Shown here: in pieces, positions 13,896 through 22,117 of the stretch | Layout: each line of letters starts with the position of its first letter | Position numbering within the stretch: position 1 is the stretch's first letter | Source of the DNA: Bacillota bacterium | GTDB lineage: Bacteria > Bacillota > Clostridia > Lachnospirales > Lachnospiraceae | DNA length: 24,462 nt | Direction of reading: 5' to 3' | Assembly (NCBI GenBank): GCA_023411225.1 | Contig: JAEYPA010000012.1 | Span: 1 to 24,462, forward strand | Notes under the pieces: generated by a model | Told to the model about the DNA's origin: nothing | Seen by the model: only the letters and a program-made list of their open reading frames with translations | The model's database searches: none | Position numbers and translations under genes: made by a program

Positions 13896-14516
13896 ATGTA
13901 CAATTTAAGAAGATTTTTCATGGAACCTGACAATGGTGGGGGAAATGGTGGTAACGGTGACCCAAACACCGGTAATCAGCAACAGAATCAACAACCAACA
14001 GGCCAACAGCAGAATCCAACTGGTGGTATCGATTACGATAAAATCCAATCCATGCTAGATACTGCTACAGCTAAGAAAGAAAATGCTGTCCTAAAGAGTT
14101 ACTTCCAGCAACAGGGAATGACCGAAGAGGAAGCAAAGCAGGCGATGGAAGCTTATAAGGCCAATAAGCAGAACCAACAGCCTGATGTTACAGCAATCCA
14201 AACACAATTACAGCAAGCGCAAGCGTTAGCTTTCCAAGCAGAAATCGAAAAGCTAGCTACGATTGAAGCGATTGGACTTGGAATTGATGTAAAAACATTG
14301 CCATATGTACTTAAGATGGCTGATCTAAGTAATGTAAAAGGTACAGACGGTAAAATCAATCAAGAATCATTAAAAAATGCCTTAAACAAGGTGTTAGAAG
14401 ATGTACCAGCACTTAAACCAGCACAGCAACAACCTGCAGGTTTTCAAATAGGGGCTGGTGGAAACAACAACAATCAAACTTCCGAGGATACTTTAAAGAA
14501 AGCCTTCGGACTATAG
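13896..14516 (+). CDS. Capsid scaffold protein (DUF4355-like)
   Basis: A 206-residue protein directly before the major capsid gene, the usual place of a scaffold that guides prohead assembly and then leaves. After MYNLRRFFMEPD comes a low-complexity Gly/Asn/Gln/Pro-rich stretch (about residues 13-45). A helical charged middle follows, with a coiled-coil-like segment near 90-120, and then a C-terminal Gln/Pro/Gly-rich linker and a short end helix (TSEDTLKKAFGL). This matches DUF4355-type scaffolds. AAAGGAG at 13881-13887 supports ATG 13896 over an in-frame GTG at 13887. Confidence 0.82.
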   Translation: MYNLRRFFMEPDNGGGNGGNGDPNTGNQQQNQQPTGQQQNPTGGIDYDKIQSMLDTATAKKENAVLKSYFQQQGMTEEEAKQAMEAYKANKQNQQPDVTAIQTQLQQAQALAFQAEIEKLATIEAIGLGIDVKTLPYVLKMADLSNVKGTDGKINQESLKNALNKVLEDVPALKPAQQQPAGFQIGAGGNNNNQTSEDTLKKAFGL

Positions 14517-14533
14517 GAAAGGTGGAATAATAC

Positions 14534-15421
14534 ATGGCAGTATATTCTTACGCAGAACAGTTTACACAGATTTTAGCGCAGAAATACGCTAAAGAACTTT
14601 GCTCCGATGACTTAACTAAGTCAAATTTAGGAGTGCAATTTATTAACGCTCAGACCATTAAGTTACCTAGAGTAACTATGAGCGGTTACAAAGATCATAC
14701 TCGTACTGCAGGTTTTAATGCTGGTACTATGAGTAATGATTGGGAGCCAAAGAAATTAGCCCATGATAGAGATATCGAATTCTTCATTGACCCAATGGAT
14801 ATTGATGAAACTAATCTTGTTTTATCAGTGGCTAATATTCAGAACACGTTTGAGGAAGAACAGGCAATTCCAGAAAAGGATTCCTATCGTTTCTCTAAGC
14901 TTCATGCAGAGTTAACTACATACTCTGGCAAAATTGACACTACTGCAATTACAGTAGCTAACTTCCTAGATAAATTCGACGATTTGATGGAAGCTATGGA
15001 TGAGGCAGGAGTTCCAGAAGAAGGTCGTATTCTTTATGTAACTCCATCCATGAATAAGATCGTTAAGAAAGCCCAGGGAATTGAGAGAAGCATTGATATT
15101 TCAGGTGGTTCTAATGCAGTAAATCGTAAGGTACATAGCCTTGATGATGTAACTATTAAAATGGTACCAGCTGCTAGAATGAAGACTGCTTATGACTTCA
15201 CAAATGGCTGTGTTCCTGCAGAAACTGCAAAGCAGATTAACTTCATTCTTATTCATCCATCTTGTGTTGTATGTCGTGATAAATACGCATACTTCAAGTT
15301 ATTTACTCCAGGCACTGATTCACGTACAGCAGATGGTTATTTATATCAGAACCGTAATTATGGTGATTTATTCTTACTTGAGAAGAAGGTTGCTGGCTGT
15401 GCTATGAACATTACAGCATAA
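14534..15421 (+). CDS. Major capsid protein
   Basis: A 295-residue protein after the scaffold gene, likely the HK97-fold shell subunit. The opening MAVYSYAEQFTQILAQKYA, an IKLPRV(T)MSGYKDHTRTAGFNAG strand-loop region near residues 42-65 and a long central part with DKFDDLMEAMDEAGVPEE are typical of major capsid proteins in SPP1/Lactococcal-type clostridial phages. There is no separate protease gene or processing sequence visible, consistent with scaffold-driven assembly. GGAAAGGTGG precedes ATG 14534. Confidence 0.88.
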   Translation: MAVYSYAEQFTQILAQKYAKELCSDDLTKSNLGVQFINAQTIKLPRVTMSGYKDHTRTAGFNAGTMSNDWEPKKLAHDRDIEFFIDPMDIDETNLVLSVANIQNTFEEEQAIPEKDSYRFSKLHAELTTYSGKIDTTAITVANFLDKFDDLMEAMDEAGVPEEGRILYVTPSMNKIVKKAQGIERSIDISGGSNAVNRKVHSLDDVTIKMVPAARMKTAYDFTNGCVPAETAKQINFILIHPSCVVCRDKYAYFKLFTPGTDSRTADGYLYQNRNYGDLFLLEKKVAGCAMNITA

Positions 15422-15434
15422 GGAGGACTAGCAG

Positions 15435-15668
15435 ATGAAAGCAGTAAAAGCGAATAAAGAATATGCAATTACAGAACCTGAGAAAAAAGGCTACATCGAA
15501 CAAGGATATGATATCGTTGATGACGATGGAAAAGTAACCGCATTTGGAAGAGGGAAAACAGTTCCTTACGATGAATACATGAAGGTTGTAAAGGAACTGG
15601 AAGCTTTAAAAACTAAAGGTAAAAAGGGGAAAGAATCTGATGATTCTAAAACTGATAAAACTGAGTAG
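15435..15668 (+). CDS. Small protein between capsid and connector genes
   Basis: A 77-residue protein, unrecognised by domain. The first 45 residues look like a small beta-rich unit (YAITEPEKKGYIEQGYDIVDDDGKVTAFG), followed by a short helix and a Lys/Asp-rich disordered tail. AAGGAGGA just after the capsid stop gives a good start. Short proteins at this position are common in clostridial phages. A role in head decoration or completion is possible but not shown. Confidence 0.65.
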   Translation: MKAVKANKEYAITEPEKKGYIEQGYDIVDDDGKVTAFGRGKTVPYDEYMKVVKELEALKTKGKKGKESDDSKTDKTE

Positions 15669-15680
15669 GCGGTGATGTTT

Positions 15681-16064
15681 ATGGCATATCAAGGATATGT
15701 AACTCCATCCGAGTATAAGGAATACAAACATAGCGACATTCCCGATGATGTGCTAGAAAGCAGATTAAGGCAGGCAAGTCGGAACATTGACTTCCTTACC
15801 TTTAACCGTGTTGTAGCGCAGGGATTTAGTAATCTTACAGATTACCAGTCAGAGATTATTAAAGAATGTATCTGTGAGCTGGCAGACTTCTATTACAACA
15901 ATGATGATATGATCCAGAATGTGCTCAAGAACTACTCTATTAATGGTGTGTCTATGTCCTTTGGAGATACTTGGAATGTACACGTTCAGAATGGTGTGGC
16001 CATTAGCAAAGCTACGTACAGTAAGCTTATATCAACTGGTCTATGCTGTTCAAGATTGGGGTGA
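15681..16064 (+). CDS. Head-tail connector (adaptor) protein
   Basis: A 127-residue helical protein after the capsid genes. The segment YVTPSEYKEYKHSDIPDDVL followed by a helical bundle (LESRLRQASRNIDFLTFNRV) resembles the adaptor/connector proteins (gp15/gp6 type) that sit below the portal. AGGCGGTG before ATG 15681 sets the start; in-frame GTG 15672 and ATG 15675 lie on the ribosome binding site itself. Its stop is 4 nt before the next gene. Confidence 0.78.
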   Translation: MAYQGYVTPSEYKEYKHSDIPDDVLESRLRQASRNIDFLTFNRVVAQGFSNLTDYQSEIIKECICELADFYYNNDDMIQNVLKNYSINGVSMSFGDTWNVHVQNGVAISKATYSKLISTGLCCSRLG

Positions 16065-16068
16065 TTGT

Positions 16069-16407
16069 GTGAGGTTTCCATGTCTAATTGATAAGAGATT
16101 CTGCAAGACACCAATATCAGTAGAGATTGAGCAGGAAGGTATAGATAAGTATAGTGAGCCTCTTCCTTCTACCAACTGGTCAGGTATGTGCAATTACCAG
16201 GACAAAGGTAAGACAGTCCGTACTGCAGAAAAGAAGCTGATACAGCTGTCCGGCTGTGCATTGATACCAGGTGATATTGCTCCGGACCTACCAACCTTAA
16301 GTGGTGGAACGCTTACAGTAAATAAGGTAGCACGTAGGATATACGAAGGTGTTAAAGTGAGGAATCCGGATGGGACAGTAAATTACACAAGACTGGATGT
16401 GATTTAA
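16069..16407 (+). CDS. Head closure / minor capsid protein 1-like
   Basis: A 112-residue protein beginning at GTG 16069 (GGGGTGA at 16058-16064), rather than at upstream in-frame ATGs that lie inside the connector gene. It is beta-rich with a late turn LPTLSGGTLTVNKVARRIYEG. Position and size match the small minor capsid protein 1 or stopper proteins that close the head in this phage type. The stop overlaps the next ATG (TAATG). Confidence 0.7.
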   Translation: MRFPCLIDKRFCKTPISVEIEQEGIDKYSEPLPSTNWSGMCNYQDKGKTVRTAEKKLIQLSGCALIPGDIAPDLPTLSGGTLTVNKVARRIYEGVKVRNPDGTVNYTRLDVI

Positions 16408-16790
16408 TGGCTCGTAATGTTAGTTCCAGAGTTACGATTAATAGAATGGCCATCAGGCAGTTAAGTAGAGCTGTAGTCACATCACTGGAAAAGACTGCAG
16501 ATATGCTGCAGGGCGAGATAAGGGATGCACAGGTAATCCCTATGGAAACCGGTGCCCTTCGTGGAGAGCAGTTCTTTATTGATGATAGCAATGTCAATAA
16601 AGGACATGTATCTCTAGTCCACAGCACGCCATATGCCAGAAGGCTTTATTACCATCCAGAGTATAATTTCAGCCATGAATTTGCTGAAAATGCAAAGGGG
16701 AAGTGGTTTGATGATTGGGTCAATGGTTCCAAAAAGAAGCGCGCTCAAGAAATATATAATCAGATGTTCAGAAGGGAGAGTGGAATTTAA
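16407..16790 (+). CDS. Minor capsid protein 2-type (small) tail-completion protein
   Basis: A 127-residue protein. The pattern METGALRGEQFFID, then VSLVHSTPYARRLYYHPEYNF, then a C-terminal KGKWFDDWVNG helix is typical of the small 'minor capsid protein' family that occupies the HK97 gp10 position. ATG 16407 overlaps the preceding stop and its own stop overlaps the next start, so it is tightly coupled within the connector operon. Confidence 0.82.
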   Translation: MARNVSSRVTINRMAIRQLSRAVVTSLEKTADMLQGEIRDAQVIPMETGALRGEQFFIDDSNVNKGHVSLVHSTPYARRLYYHPEYNFSHEFAENAKGKWFDDWVNGSKKKRAQEIYNQMFRRESGI

Positions 16791-17188
16791 TGCTATTACG
16801 TGATGTGAGAGATTATATTGCTACTCTCGGTATAGCAGTAGACGATAATTGTTATTGTGGGAAGATGGATGCTAAGCCGAAAAAGGCAATCGGCGTCTAT
16901 AACCTAAAGAGCAGTAGACAGGCTGTGGTACCTATCGGAGGATTAGATAACAAATCTTACAATACAAAGGCTATTAGCTTCCTTATCCATTGGAATGATA
17001 GCCCTACTCAGACAGAGATAGCAGCTATAAATTTATATAATGCACTACAGCAGTGCAGATCAGTAACTGTAAACCAGCACTTAATTAAATTTATTCAGAT
17101 GCTCCAGGAAGAACCTATCCCGGTTGATACGGACGAATCCGGAGTATTTGAATATGTGATTGAGTGCATTTTTTATTATGAAAGGTAA
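16790..17188 (+). CDS. Minor capsid protein 3-type / tail terminator
   Basis: A 132-residue protein matching the short minor capsid protein family in the tail-terminator position. Features are an N-terminal helix (RDVRDYIATLGI), a CYCGKMDAKPKKAIGVYN strand pair, and a C-terminal IPVDTDESGVFEYVIECIFYYE. The strand-helix plan of tail terminators fits. ATG 16790 overlaps the previous stop. The major tail gene follows. Confidence 0.82.
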   Translation: MLLRDVRDYIATLGIAVDDNCYCGKMDAKPKKAIGVYNLKSSRQAVVPIGGLDNKSYNTKAISFLIHWNDSPTQTEIAAINLYNALQQCRSVTVNQHLIKFIQMLQEEPIPVDTDESGVFEYVIECIFYYER

Positions 17189-17198
17189 GGTGACTTAA

Positions 17199-17879
17199 AT
17201 GGCAGTAGTATTAGTAAATGGGTCAGTAGGTACTGCTTCTACTAATAGTATAACCGGTTTAACTAGTGGTAAGAGATACAAAGTAACTACGTTAGGTTTT
17301 ACATATCCTGTTAATGCAGGTGGAACACTTGGAATTCCAGGCGCTTCTGTAATGTATTCTAGTTTGTCAAATCTGACTGGAACTAGCATTACTGGACTGA
17401 TAGATGGACAGGCATATTTAGTACAAGAGGTAACAGCTAACAGTGCTTCCAGTACAGGCGTAAACCCTGTAAATGCAATTACATTCGGTATTAACATTAG
17501 TGGTCGAACAGGAAATACTAGTACAGTAGTTAAAGATGCTGAATCATTAAGTATCTCATTTGACAACGGAATCGAAGAGTGGAACGCTATGGACCAAAAT
17601 GGTTGGACAAGTCGTTTAATGACCTCAAAATCCATCACTATTTCTCTTGGAGGAAAAAGAAATTATGGTGATCCTGGTAACGATTATGTGGCTAGTCTAG
17701 CTTACAAAAACGGCCAAGAGTGTAATAGTATCTTTTTCATCAATTTCCCTAATGGTGATACGTTGTCTATGCCATGCGTAGTTAATGTTACATCGGATGG
17801 TGGAGATTCAACAGCTGCTCAGTCGCTTGAATGGGAAGTACAAAGCGATGGAAAGCCAACATATACAGTGCACAACTAA
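17199..17879 (+). CDS. Major tail (tube) protein with extra N-terminal part
   Basis: A 226-residue protein before the tail chaperone pair, where the tail tube gene belongs. Residues from about 105 onward (DAESLSISFDNGIEEWNAMD ... GGKRNYGDPGNDYV ... GDSTAAQSLEWEVQSDGKPTYT) resemble TP901-1-type major tail proteins. The first 100 residues are Gly/Ser/Thr-rich and hold two similar units, SITGLTSGKRYKV at about 18-30 and SITGLIDGQAYLV at about 65-77. Such an N-terminal addition is unusual in this family. AAGGTGA precedes ATG 17199. A strong terminator follows, fitting high, separate expression. Confidence 0.85.
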   Translation: MAVVLVNGSVGTASTNSITGLTSGKRYKVTTLGFTYPVNAGGTLGIPGASVMYSSLSNLTGTSITGLIDGQAYLVQEVTANSASSTGVNPVNAITFGINISGRTGNTSTVVKDAESLSISFDNGIEEWNAMDQNGWTSRLMTSKSITISLGGKRNYGDPGNDYVASLAYKNGQECNSIFFINFPNGDTLSMPCVVNVTSDGGDSTAAQSLEWEVQSDGKPTYTVHN

Positions 17880-17885
17880 TTAAAC

Positions 17886-17919
17886 AAAGGGCAGGTCTTA
17901 TAGAGGACTTGCCCTTTTT
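17886..17919 (+). terminator. Intrinsic terminator after the major tail gene
   Basis: GGGCAGGTC at 17889-17897 pairs over 9 bp (one G-U) with GACTTGCCC at 17906-17914, extended by AAA/TTT, with T-run 17915-17919. It lies just after the stop of the abundant tail tube protein. Confidence 0.9.
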
Positions 17920-17939
17920 AATAGAAAGGAGCTTATGAT

Positions 17940-18266
17940 ATGGCACAAGTAATAGACATTAGAAGTAAGATTACAAACGAGTTACCACTCATTCAAATTA
18001 CAAATGAATTAACGGTAACCGTTAACAATAGAAAATCAGTTGTATTAAACATTCAGGCGATGGTACTGGAAAATGAAAAGAAGGAAGCAAAAGGTAAACA
18101 GACGGATGAAATGGAATTCATGGCGAAGGCCCTCGGCATGCTGATTGGTCAGAAGAATGTTGAAGCCATTGAAACTATGGACTTACCACTTCCTGAGTAT
18201 AAGGAAGTATTCCAGACCATCATGAGTGTGGCAACTGGATCATACGGAGAAACACCCTCAGTCTAA
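17940..18266 (+). CDS. Tail assembly chaperone (upstream frame)
   Basis: A 108-residue protein between the major tail and tape measure genes, the place of the gpG-like tail assembly chaperone. It has a beta-rich start (VTVNNRKSVVLNIQ) and a helical, Glu-rich second half. AAAGGA at 17925-17930 precedes ATG 17940. The last 41 bases overlap the next frame, which lacks a credible start of its own. So a longer fusion made by frameshifting near the end is likely, as in most phages with this gene pair. Confidence 0.82.
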   Translation: MAQVIDIRSKITNELPLIQITNELTVTVNNRKSVVLNIQAMVLENEKKEAKGKQTDEMEFMAKALGMLIGQKNVEAIETMDLPLPEYKEVFQTIMSVATGSYGETPSV

Positions 18267-18600
18267 TGGGGAATCGTATTATGATCTGTTTGATGATTGG
18301 GAGCTCATAGAGAGTAGTTTTCTTAAGCAATACGGTATTAGATTAAGAGTAGAAGATGATATGTCTTGGTCGGAGTTTTGCAGTTTGTTAGCCGGTATTA
18401 TGCCGGATACACCATTAGGAAGTGTGGTATCTGTTAGAGCAGAAAAGGATCCTAAGGTTATTAAAGACTTCACTAAGGATCAAAAACGAATTAGAAGCGA
18501 TTGGCTGAAACGTAAGCAGGCTAAATTAAAGGATAATCCAGATGCATACAATTCCTATTGGGCCAATATGCAGCAAGCATTCAAGTCAATGTATAGCTAA
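18226..18600 (+). CDS. Tail assembly chaperone, downstream frame (Gp15-like), probably made by +1 frameshift
   Basis: The frame is open from 18226 and encodes a Gp15-like segment (YYDLFDDWELIESSFLKQYG ... WSEFCSLLAGIMPDTPLG) found after the first chaperone in Firmicute phages. Only GTG 18226, without a good ribosome binding site, could start it. Relative to the upstream gene it is in the +1 frame. Reading through CCC_T at 18255-18258 would fuse the first 106 residues to this part, giving about 219 residues. Such fusions bind the tape measure during tail assembly. Confidence 0.8.
   Translation: MWQLDHTEKHPQSNGESYYDLFDDWELIESSFLKQYGIRLRVEDDMSWSEFCSLLAGIMPDTPLGSVVSVRAEKDPKVIKDFTKDQKRIRSDWLKRKQAKLKDNPDAYNSYWANMQQAFKSMYS
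18255..18258 (+). promoter_or_regulatory. Candidate +1 frameshift site (CCC-U) in the chaperone overlap
   Basis: Within the 41-base window where both frames are open, the upstream frame reads ACA-CCC-TCA-GTC-TAA. A P-site tRNA on CCC can slip one base forward onto CCT, restoring the Gp15-like frame at CAG. CCC slips of this kind are known from +1 frameshifting in a Listeria phage. No -1 heptamer is needed, since the frames differ by +1 (or -2). Confidence 0.45.
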
Positions 18601-18631
18601 AAATATGATACAGAAAGGCAGGTGATAACGT

Positions 18632-21600
18632 ATGGGAATGAGTGTTGGTGAAATTGATTTAGGCCTTAATGTGAACCAACAAATGTTTAACAGACAACTG
18701 CAGGGCCTATCGAGTGGCGCACAAAAGCAGGTATCAAGTGTTTTCGGTGGATTAGGTAAGAAGATTGGTGTAGTCTTTGGTGCTGCAATGGTTGGTTCTT
18801 TTGTAAAGTCATGTTTAGATTTAGGTAGTAACCTATCTGAGGTTCAGAACGTGGTTGATACTACATTTACATCTATGGCTAATCAGGTAAATAACTTTGC
18901 TAAGTCTGCTATGACCAGCTTCGGTATGTCTGAAACAATGGCTAAAAAGTATGTAGGTACATTAGGTACTATGTCCAAGTCAATGGGATTTACTGAAAAA
19001 TCAGCTTACGATATGGCCACTTCTGTTACTAAGCTTGGTGGTGATGTTGCATCCTTCTATAATTTGAGCCAGGATGAAGCAATGACAAAGCTTAAAGCTA
19101 TCTGGACCGGTGAGACAGAAGCTATTAAGGACCTTGGTGTTGTGATGACACAAACTGCCTTAGATCAGTACGCATTGAACAATGGATTTGGCAAAACCAC
19201 AGCCAAGATGACTGAGCAGGAAAAAGTTATGCTACGGTACCAATACGTTATGAGTAGTCTGGCAGGTGCACAGGGTGACTTTGCTAGAACAAGTGGGTCT
19301 TGGGCAAACCAGACAAGAATATTAGGTTTGCAATTCGATTCATTAAAAGCTTCTTTAGGTCAGGGATTCATAAATCTATTTACTCCAATTATTAAGGTCA
19401 TTAATTCACTGTTAGGTAAATTAGTTACTTTAGCGAATGGTTTTAAGTCCTTTACAGAGATGCTTACTGGCAATAAATCAGATTCTAGTGCTTTCGCAGG
19501 AATAGCAAATGATGCGACAGGTGCTATGAATGCTACAAATGGACTTGCAAATTCTACAGCTGGTGTAGGCAAGGAAGCAGATAAGGCAAAGAAAGCTCTT
19601 AAAGGCCTTACTGGTATTGATGAGATTAATAATTTACAGGAGACAAGTAGTAGTTCTAATGCTTCTAGTGGAGCAGGTGCTTCAGGTGGAATATCTGGAA
19701 ATTTAGGCTCGGCAACTGTTGATACCAGTCAAGCTGATGCAAATATCACTAAGACAACTGGGCTGTTGGATGCATTTAAGAATAAATTGAAATCGTGGTT
19801 AAGCGATATTCCAAAGCTTGATTTTTGCGTTGATTGGAAAGTGGTAGGACAAAATCTTGCAGATAGTGCTATTAATACGTTTAAAACATTATCAAATTAT
19901 ACAAAACTAATCTTAACAATCGCTATTAGTATACTTAATGATTTAGGCATAAGCACACTCATAGAAAAATTTTCAGAACTATTAAAGAGTTCAACCAACC
20001 TAGGATTGTCTATATCGAATGCTCTTTGCCCTGCGTTTATTAATTTCTATAACAAAGGAATATCACCTATTGTTAAGTGGATAGGAAAAAAATTAGTAGA
20101 TGCTATCAATACAGCAAAGGGCCTTATGGATAATTGGGCTAAATGGTTTACAACGAATAACGCTAAGATAGCTCAATTAGGAACAACTTTGGGTGAGGTT
20201 GTAGCGAATATATGGAAATTCATAAAGCCATTGGCTAATGCAACGTGGGAGGTTTTCAAAAAATCAATCACTGCAATATCTAATGCATTTCAAGGTTTTT
20301 GTCAATTCATATTAGATAATCAGGAAGGTGTTGCAACAGCACTTAATGCGGTTGCAATTGCTGCAGGAGCATTGTTTGTGTTATTTAAGACAGCTAGTTT
20401 TGCTGAGTTTATCATTAATGCTGGAGGAATAACAGGAATATTAACGTCCATGAAAACAGCATTTCAAGCACTTACAATTGTTAAGATAAAGGATAAAATT
20501 GCCACACTTGAAATAGCAGCGTTATATGCCAAGGATTTTGTTGTAAGTTTGGCATCATCAATAAAAAAACTAGCACTTCAAACAGCAGCCTTTATAGCTT
20601 CTACAGCTGCTAAGGTAAAAGACGGTGTAGTATCTGCAACCCTTTTGGCAGCAACGAAAGCACAAACGGTTGCACAGGCGGCTTTGAATGCTGTTATGAA
20701 TGCAAATCCAATAGCACTTGTTGTTGCTGCAATAGCTGCATTAGTTGCTGGATTTGTTTACTTGTGGAATAACTGTGAAGGTTTTCGTAAATTTTGGATA
20801 GGGCTATGGGATGGCATTAAGAGTGTGGTAAGTACTGTAGTGAATGCAATTGTAGGATTCTTTAAGGGCTGTTGGAGCGGAATTAAGGGCGCATTTAGTG
20901 CTGTAGGTAGTTTCTTTAAAGGAATCTTTAACACAGCGGTAACATTAATAAAGTCTGTTTGGAGTGGTGTAAAAAGCTTCTTCTCAGGTATCTGGAGTGG
21001 TATTAAAGGGGTATTCTCAGGAGCAGGAAAATGGTTCAAAGGAATATTCGATGGAGCAGTTAGTGTAGTCAAAGGAGCATTCAGTGGAGTTAAAAAATTC
21101 TTTACTGGAATATGGGAAGGAATTAAGGGAGCATTTGGAAGTGTTGGAAAATGGTTCAAGGATATCTTTTCAAAGGCTTGGGAAGGTGTTAAAAATGTGT
21201 TCAGCACTGGTGGAAAGATATTTGATGGTATTAAAGATGGAATTGCAAGCGTGTTTAAGACAGTAGTAAATGGCCTAATTGGTGGTATTAACAAGGTAAT
21301 AGCTTTTCCATTCAATAAAATTAATGATTTGTTAAATGATATCAGCGATGTATCGATTTTGGGGTTTGAACCGTTCAGTTGGATTGGACATGATCCATTG
21401 CCCGTACCACAAATTCCTAAGCTCGCAAAAGGTGGTATTGTGGATACCCCTACACTTGCCATGGTCGGTGAGGCTGGTAAGGAAGCGGTAATGCCTCTGG
21501 AGAATAACACCGGATGGATTGATGAACTAGCAAGTAAGATAGCAGCTCAGATACCACAGGGCAATAATAGTAGCAGTGGAGATATAGCCCTTCAACTCGA

Positions 21601-21694
21601 ATTGAATATTGGTGGAACGAAGTTTAGGAAAGTAGTTATTGATTCCATTAATAAAGCTAAGAAAAAGAATGGAAGGGTACCAATTAATATTTAG
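18632..21694 (+). CDS. Tail tape measure protein
   Basis: A 1020-residue protein that sets tail length and is carried in the tube. The N-terminus (MGMSVGEIDLGLNV) is followed by a helical region with a hydrophobic GVVFGAAMVGSFV near residue 50. A Ser/Gly linker lies around 340-360, and hydrophobic segments at about 571-590 and 690-712. A tandem Trp/Phe-rich repeat region occupies about 740-880. The C-terminal LAKGGIVDTPTLAMVGEAGKEAVMPLE is shared by tape measure proteins of many Firmicute phages. AAAGGCAGGTGA precedes ATG 18632. At roughly 1.5 angstroms per residue it implies a tail near 150 nm. Confidence 0.95.
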   Translation: MGMSVGEIDLGLNVNQQMFNRQLQGLSSGAQKQVSSVFGGLGKKIGVVFGAAMVGSFVKSCLDLGSNLSEVQNVVDTTFTSMANQVNNFAKSAMTSFGMSETMAKKYVGTLGTMSKSMGFTEKSAYDMATSVTKLGGDVASFYNLSQDEAMTKLKAIWTGETEAIKDLGVVMTQTALDQYALNNGFGKTTAKMTEQEKVMLRYQYVMSSLAGAQGDFARTSGSWANQTRILGLQFDSLKASLGQGFINLFTPIIKVINSLLGKLVTLANGFKSFTEMLTGNKSDSSAFAGIANDATGAMNATNGLANSTAGVGKEADKAKKALKGLTGIDEINNLQETSSSSNASSGAGASGGISGNLGSATVDTSQADANITKTTGLLDAFKNKLKSWLSDIPKLDFCVDWKVVGQNLADSAINTFKTLSNYTKLILTIAISILNDLGISTLIEKFSELLKSSTNLGLSISNALCPAFINFYNKGISPIVKWIGKKLVDAINTAKGLMDNWAKWFTTNNAKIAQLGTTLGEVVANIWKFIKPLANATWEVFKKSITAISNAFQGFCQFILDNQEGVATALNAVAIAAGALFVLFKTASFAEFIINAGGITGILTSMKTAFQALTIVKIKDKIATLEIAALYAKDFVVSLASSIKKLALQTAAFIASTAAKVKDGVVSATLLAATKAQTVAQAALNAVMNANPIALVVAAIAALVAGFVYLWNNCEGFRKFWIGLWDGIKSVVSTVVNAIVGFFKGCWSGIKGAFSAVGSFFKGIFNTAVTLIKSVWSGVKSFFSGIWSGIKGVFSGAGKWFKGIFDGAVSVVKGAFSGVKKFFTGIWEGIKGAFGSVGKWFKDIFSKAWEGVKNVFSTGGKIFDGIKDGIASVFKTVVNGLIGGINKVIAFPFNKINDLLNDISDVSILGFEPFSWIGHDPLPVPQIPKLAKGGIVDTPTLAMVGEAGKEAVMPLENNTGWIDELASKIAAQIPQGNNSSSGDIALQLELNIGGTKFRKVVIDSINKAKKKNGRVPINI
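20850..21260 (+). repeat. Tandem Trp/Phe repeats in the tape measure gene
   Basis: The protein repeats units of about 11 residues such as WSGIKGAFSAVGSFFKGIF, WSGVKSFFSGIW and WEGIKGAFGSVGKWFKDIF over about 140 residues. The DNA shows matching degenerate repeats (TGGAGTGG, GGAATTAAGGG). Such periodic aromatic repeats are typical of tape measure proteins and set the helical packing inside the tube. Confidence 0.85.
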
Positions 21695-21698
21695 AATT

Positions 21699-21731
21699 AA
21701 GGCATCGGTCATAATTGGTCGGTGCCTTTTT
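21699..21731 (+). terminator. Intrinsic terminator after the tape measure gene
   Basis: AAGGCATCGGTC at 21699-21710 pairs over 12 positions (three G-U) with GGTCGGTGCCTT at 21717-21728 around a 6-base loop; the T-run extends to 21731. It separates the tape measure from the distal tail genes. Confidence 0.9.
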
Positions 21732-21749
21732 AGAAAGAAGGTGGATGTT

Positions 21750-22109
21750 ATGGCTTTGCCTTTTAAGATAAATAATATTGCAATTGAGGCTCCTGTAAAG
21801 TGTCAGGTATCCCTGTCAGATATTGATAATAATTCTAATAACAATGCCAAGGGAATTATGCAGCGTAACAGAGTGAGGGCTGGAAAAAGAAAAGTCACAC
21901 TATCCTGGAAGAATCTCAATGCAACACAAGCTAAGATCATACTCGATGCTGCAAAGGATGTGTTCGTTACATTCTATTATTTTGATCCTCTTCTTGCAGA
22001 ATGGACAACAAAAACATTTTATGCCGGAGATAAGTCAGCTGATATGACATATGATGGGAAGAATGGATTCATGTGGGCTGCATTGGACTTTAATCTGGTA
22101 GAAAAGTAG
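21750..22109 (+). CDS. DUF6711-like distal tail protein
   Basis: A 119-residue protein between the tape measure and the baseplate/tail fibre gene. The sequence (MALPFKINNIAIEAPVKCQ ... QRNRVRAGKRKVTLSW ... MWAALDFNLVEK) fits the DUF6711 family of clostridial phage proteins, which sit where distal tail (Dit-like) proteins belong. AGAAGGTGG precedes ATG 21750; the in-frame ATG at 21639 lies inside the tape measure gene and is rejected. Role at the tail tip is inferred from position. Confidence 0.75.
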   Translation: MALPFKINNIAIEAPVKCQVSLSDIDNNSNNNAKGIMQRNRVRAGKRKVTLSWKNLNATQAKIILDAAKDVFVTFYYFDPLLAEWTTKTFYAGDKSADMTYDGKNGFMWAALDFNLVEK

Positions 22110-22117
22110 GTGAGTAA

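Noticed and set aside
20758..21510. 250-residue minus-strand frame
   Set aside because: It is a shadow of the repeated Gly/Lys/Phe codons in the tape measure gene, with no start signal or recognisable product.
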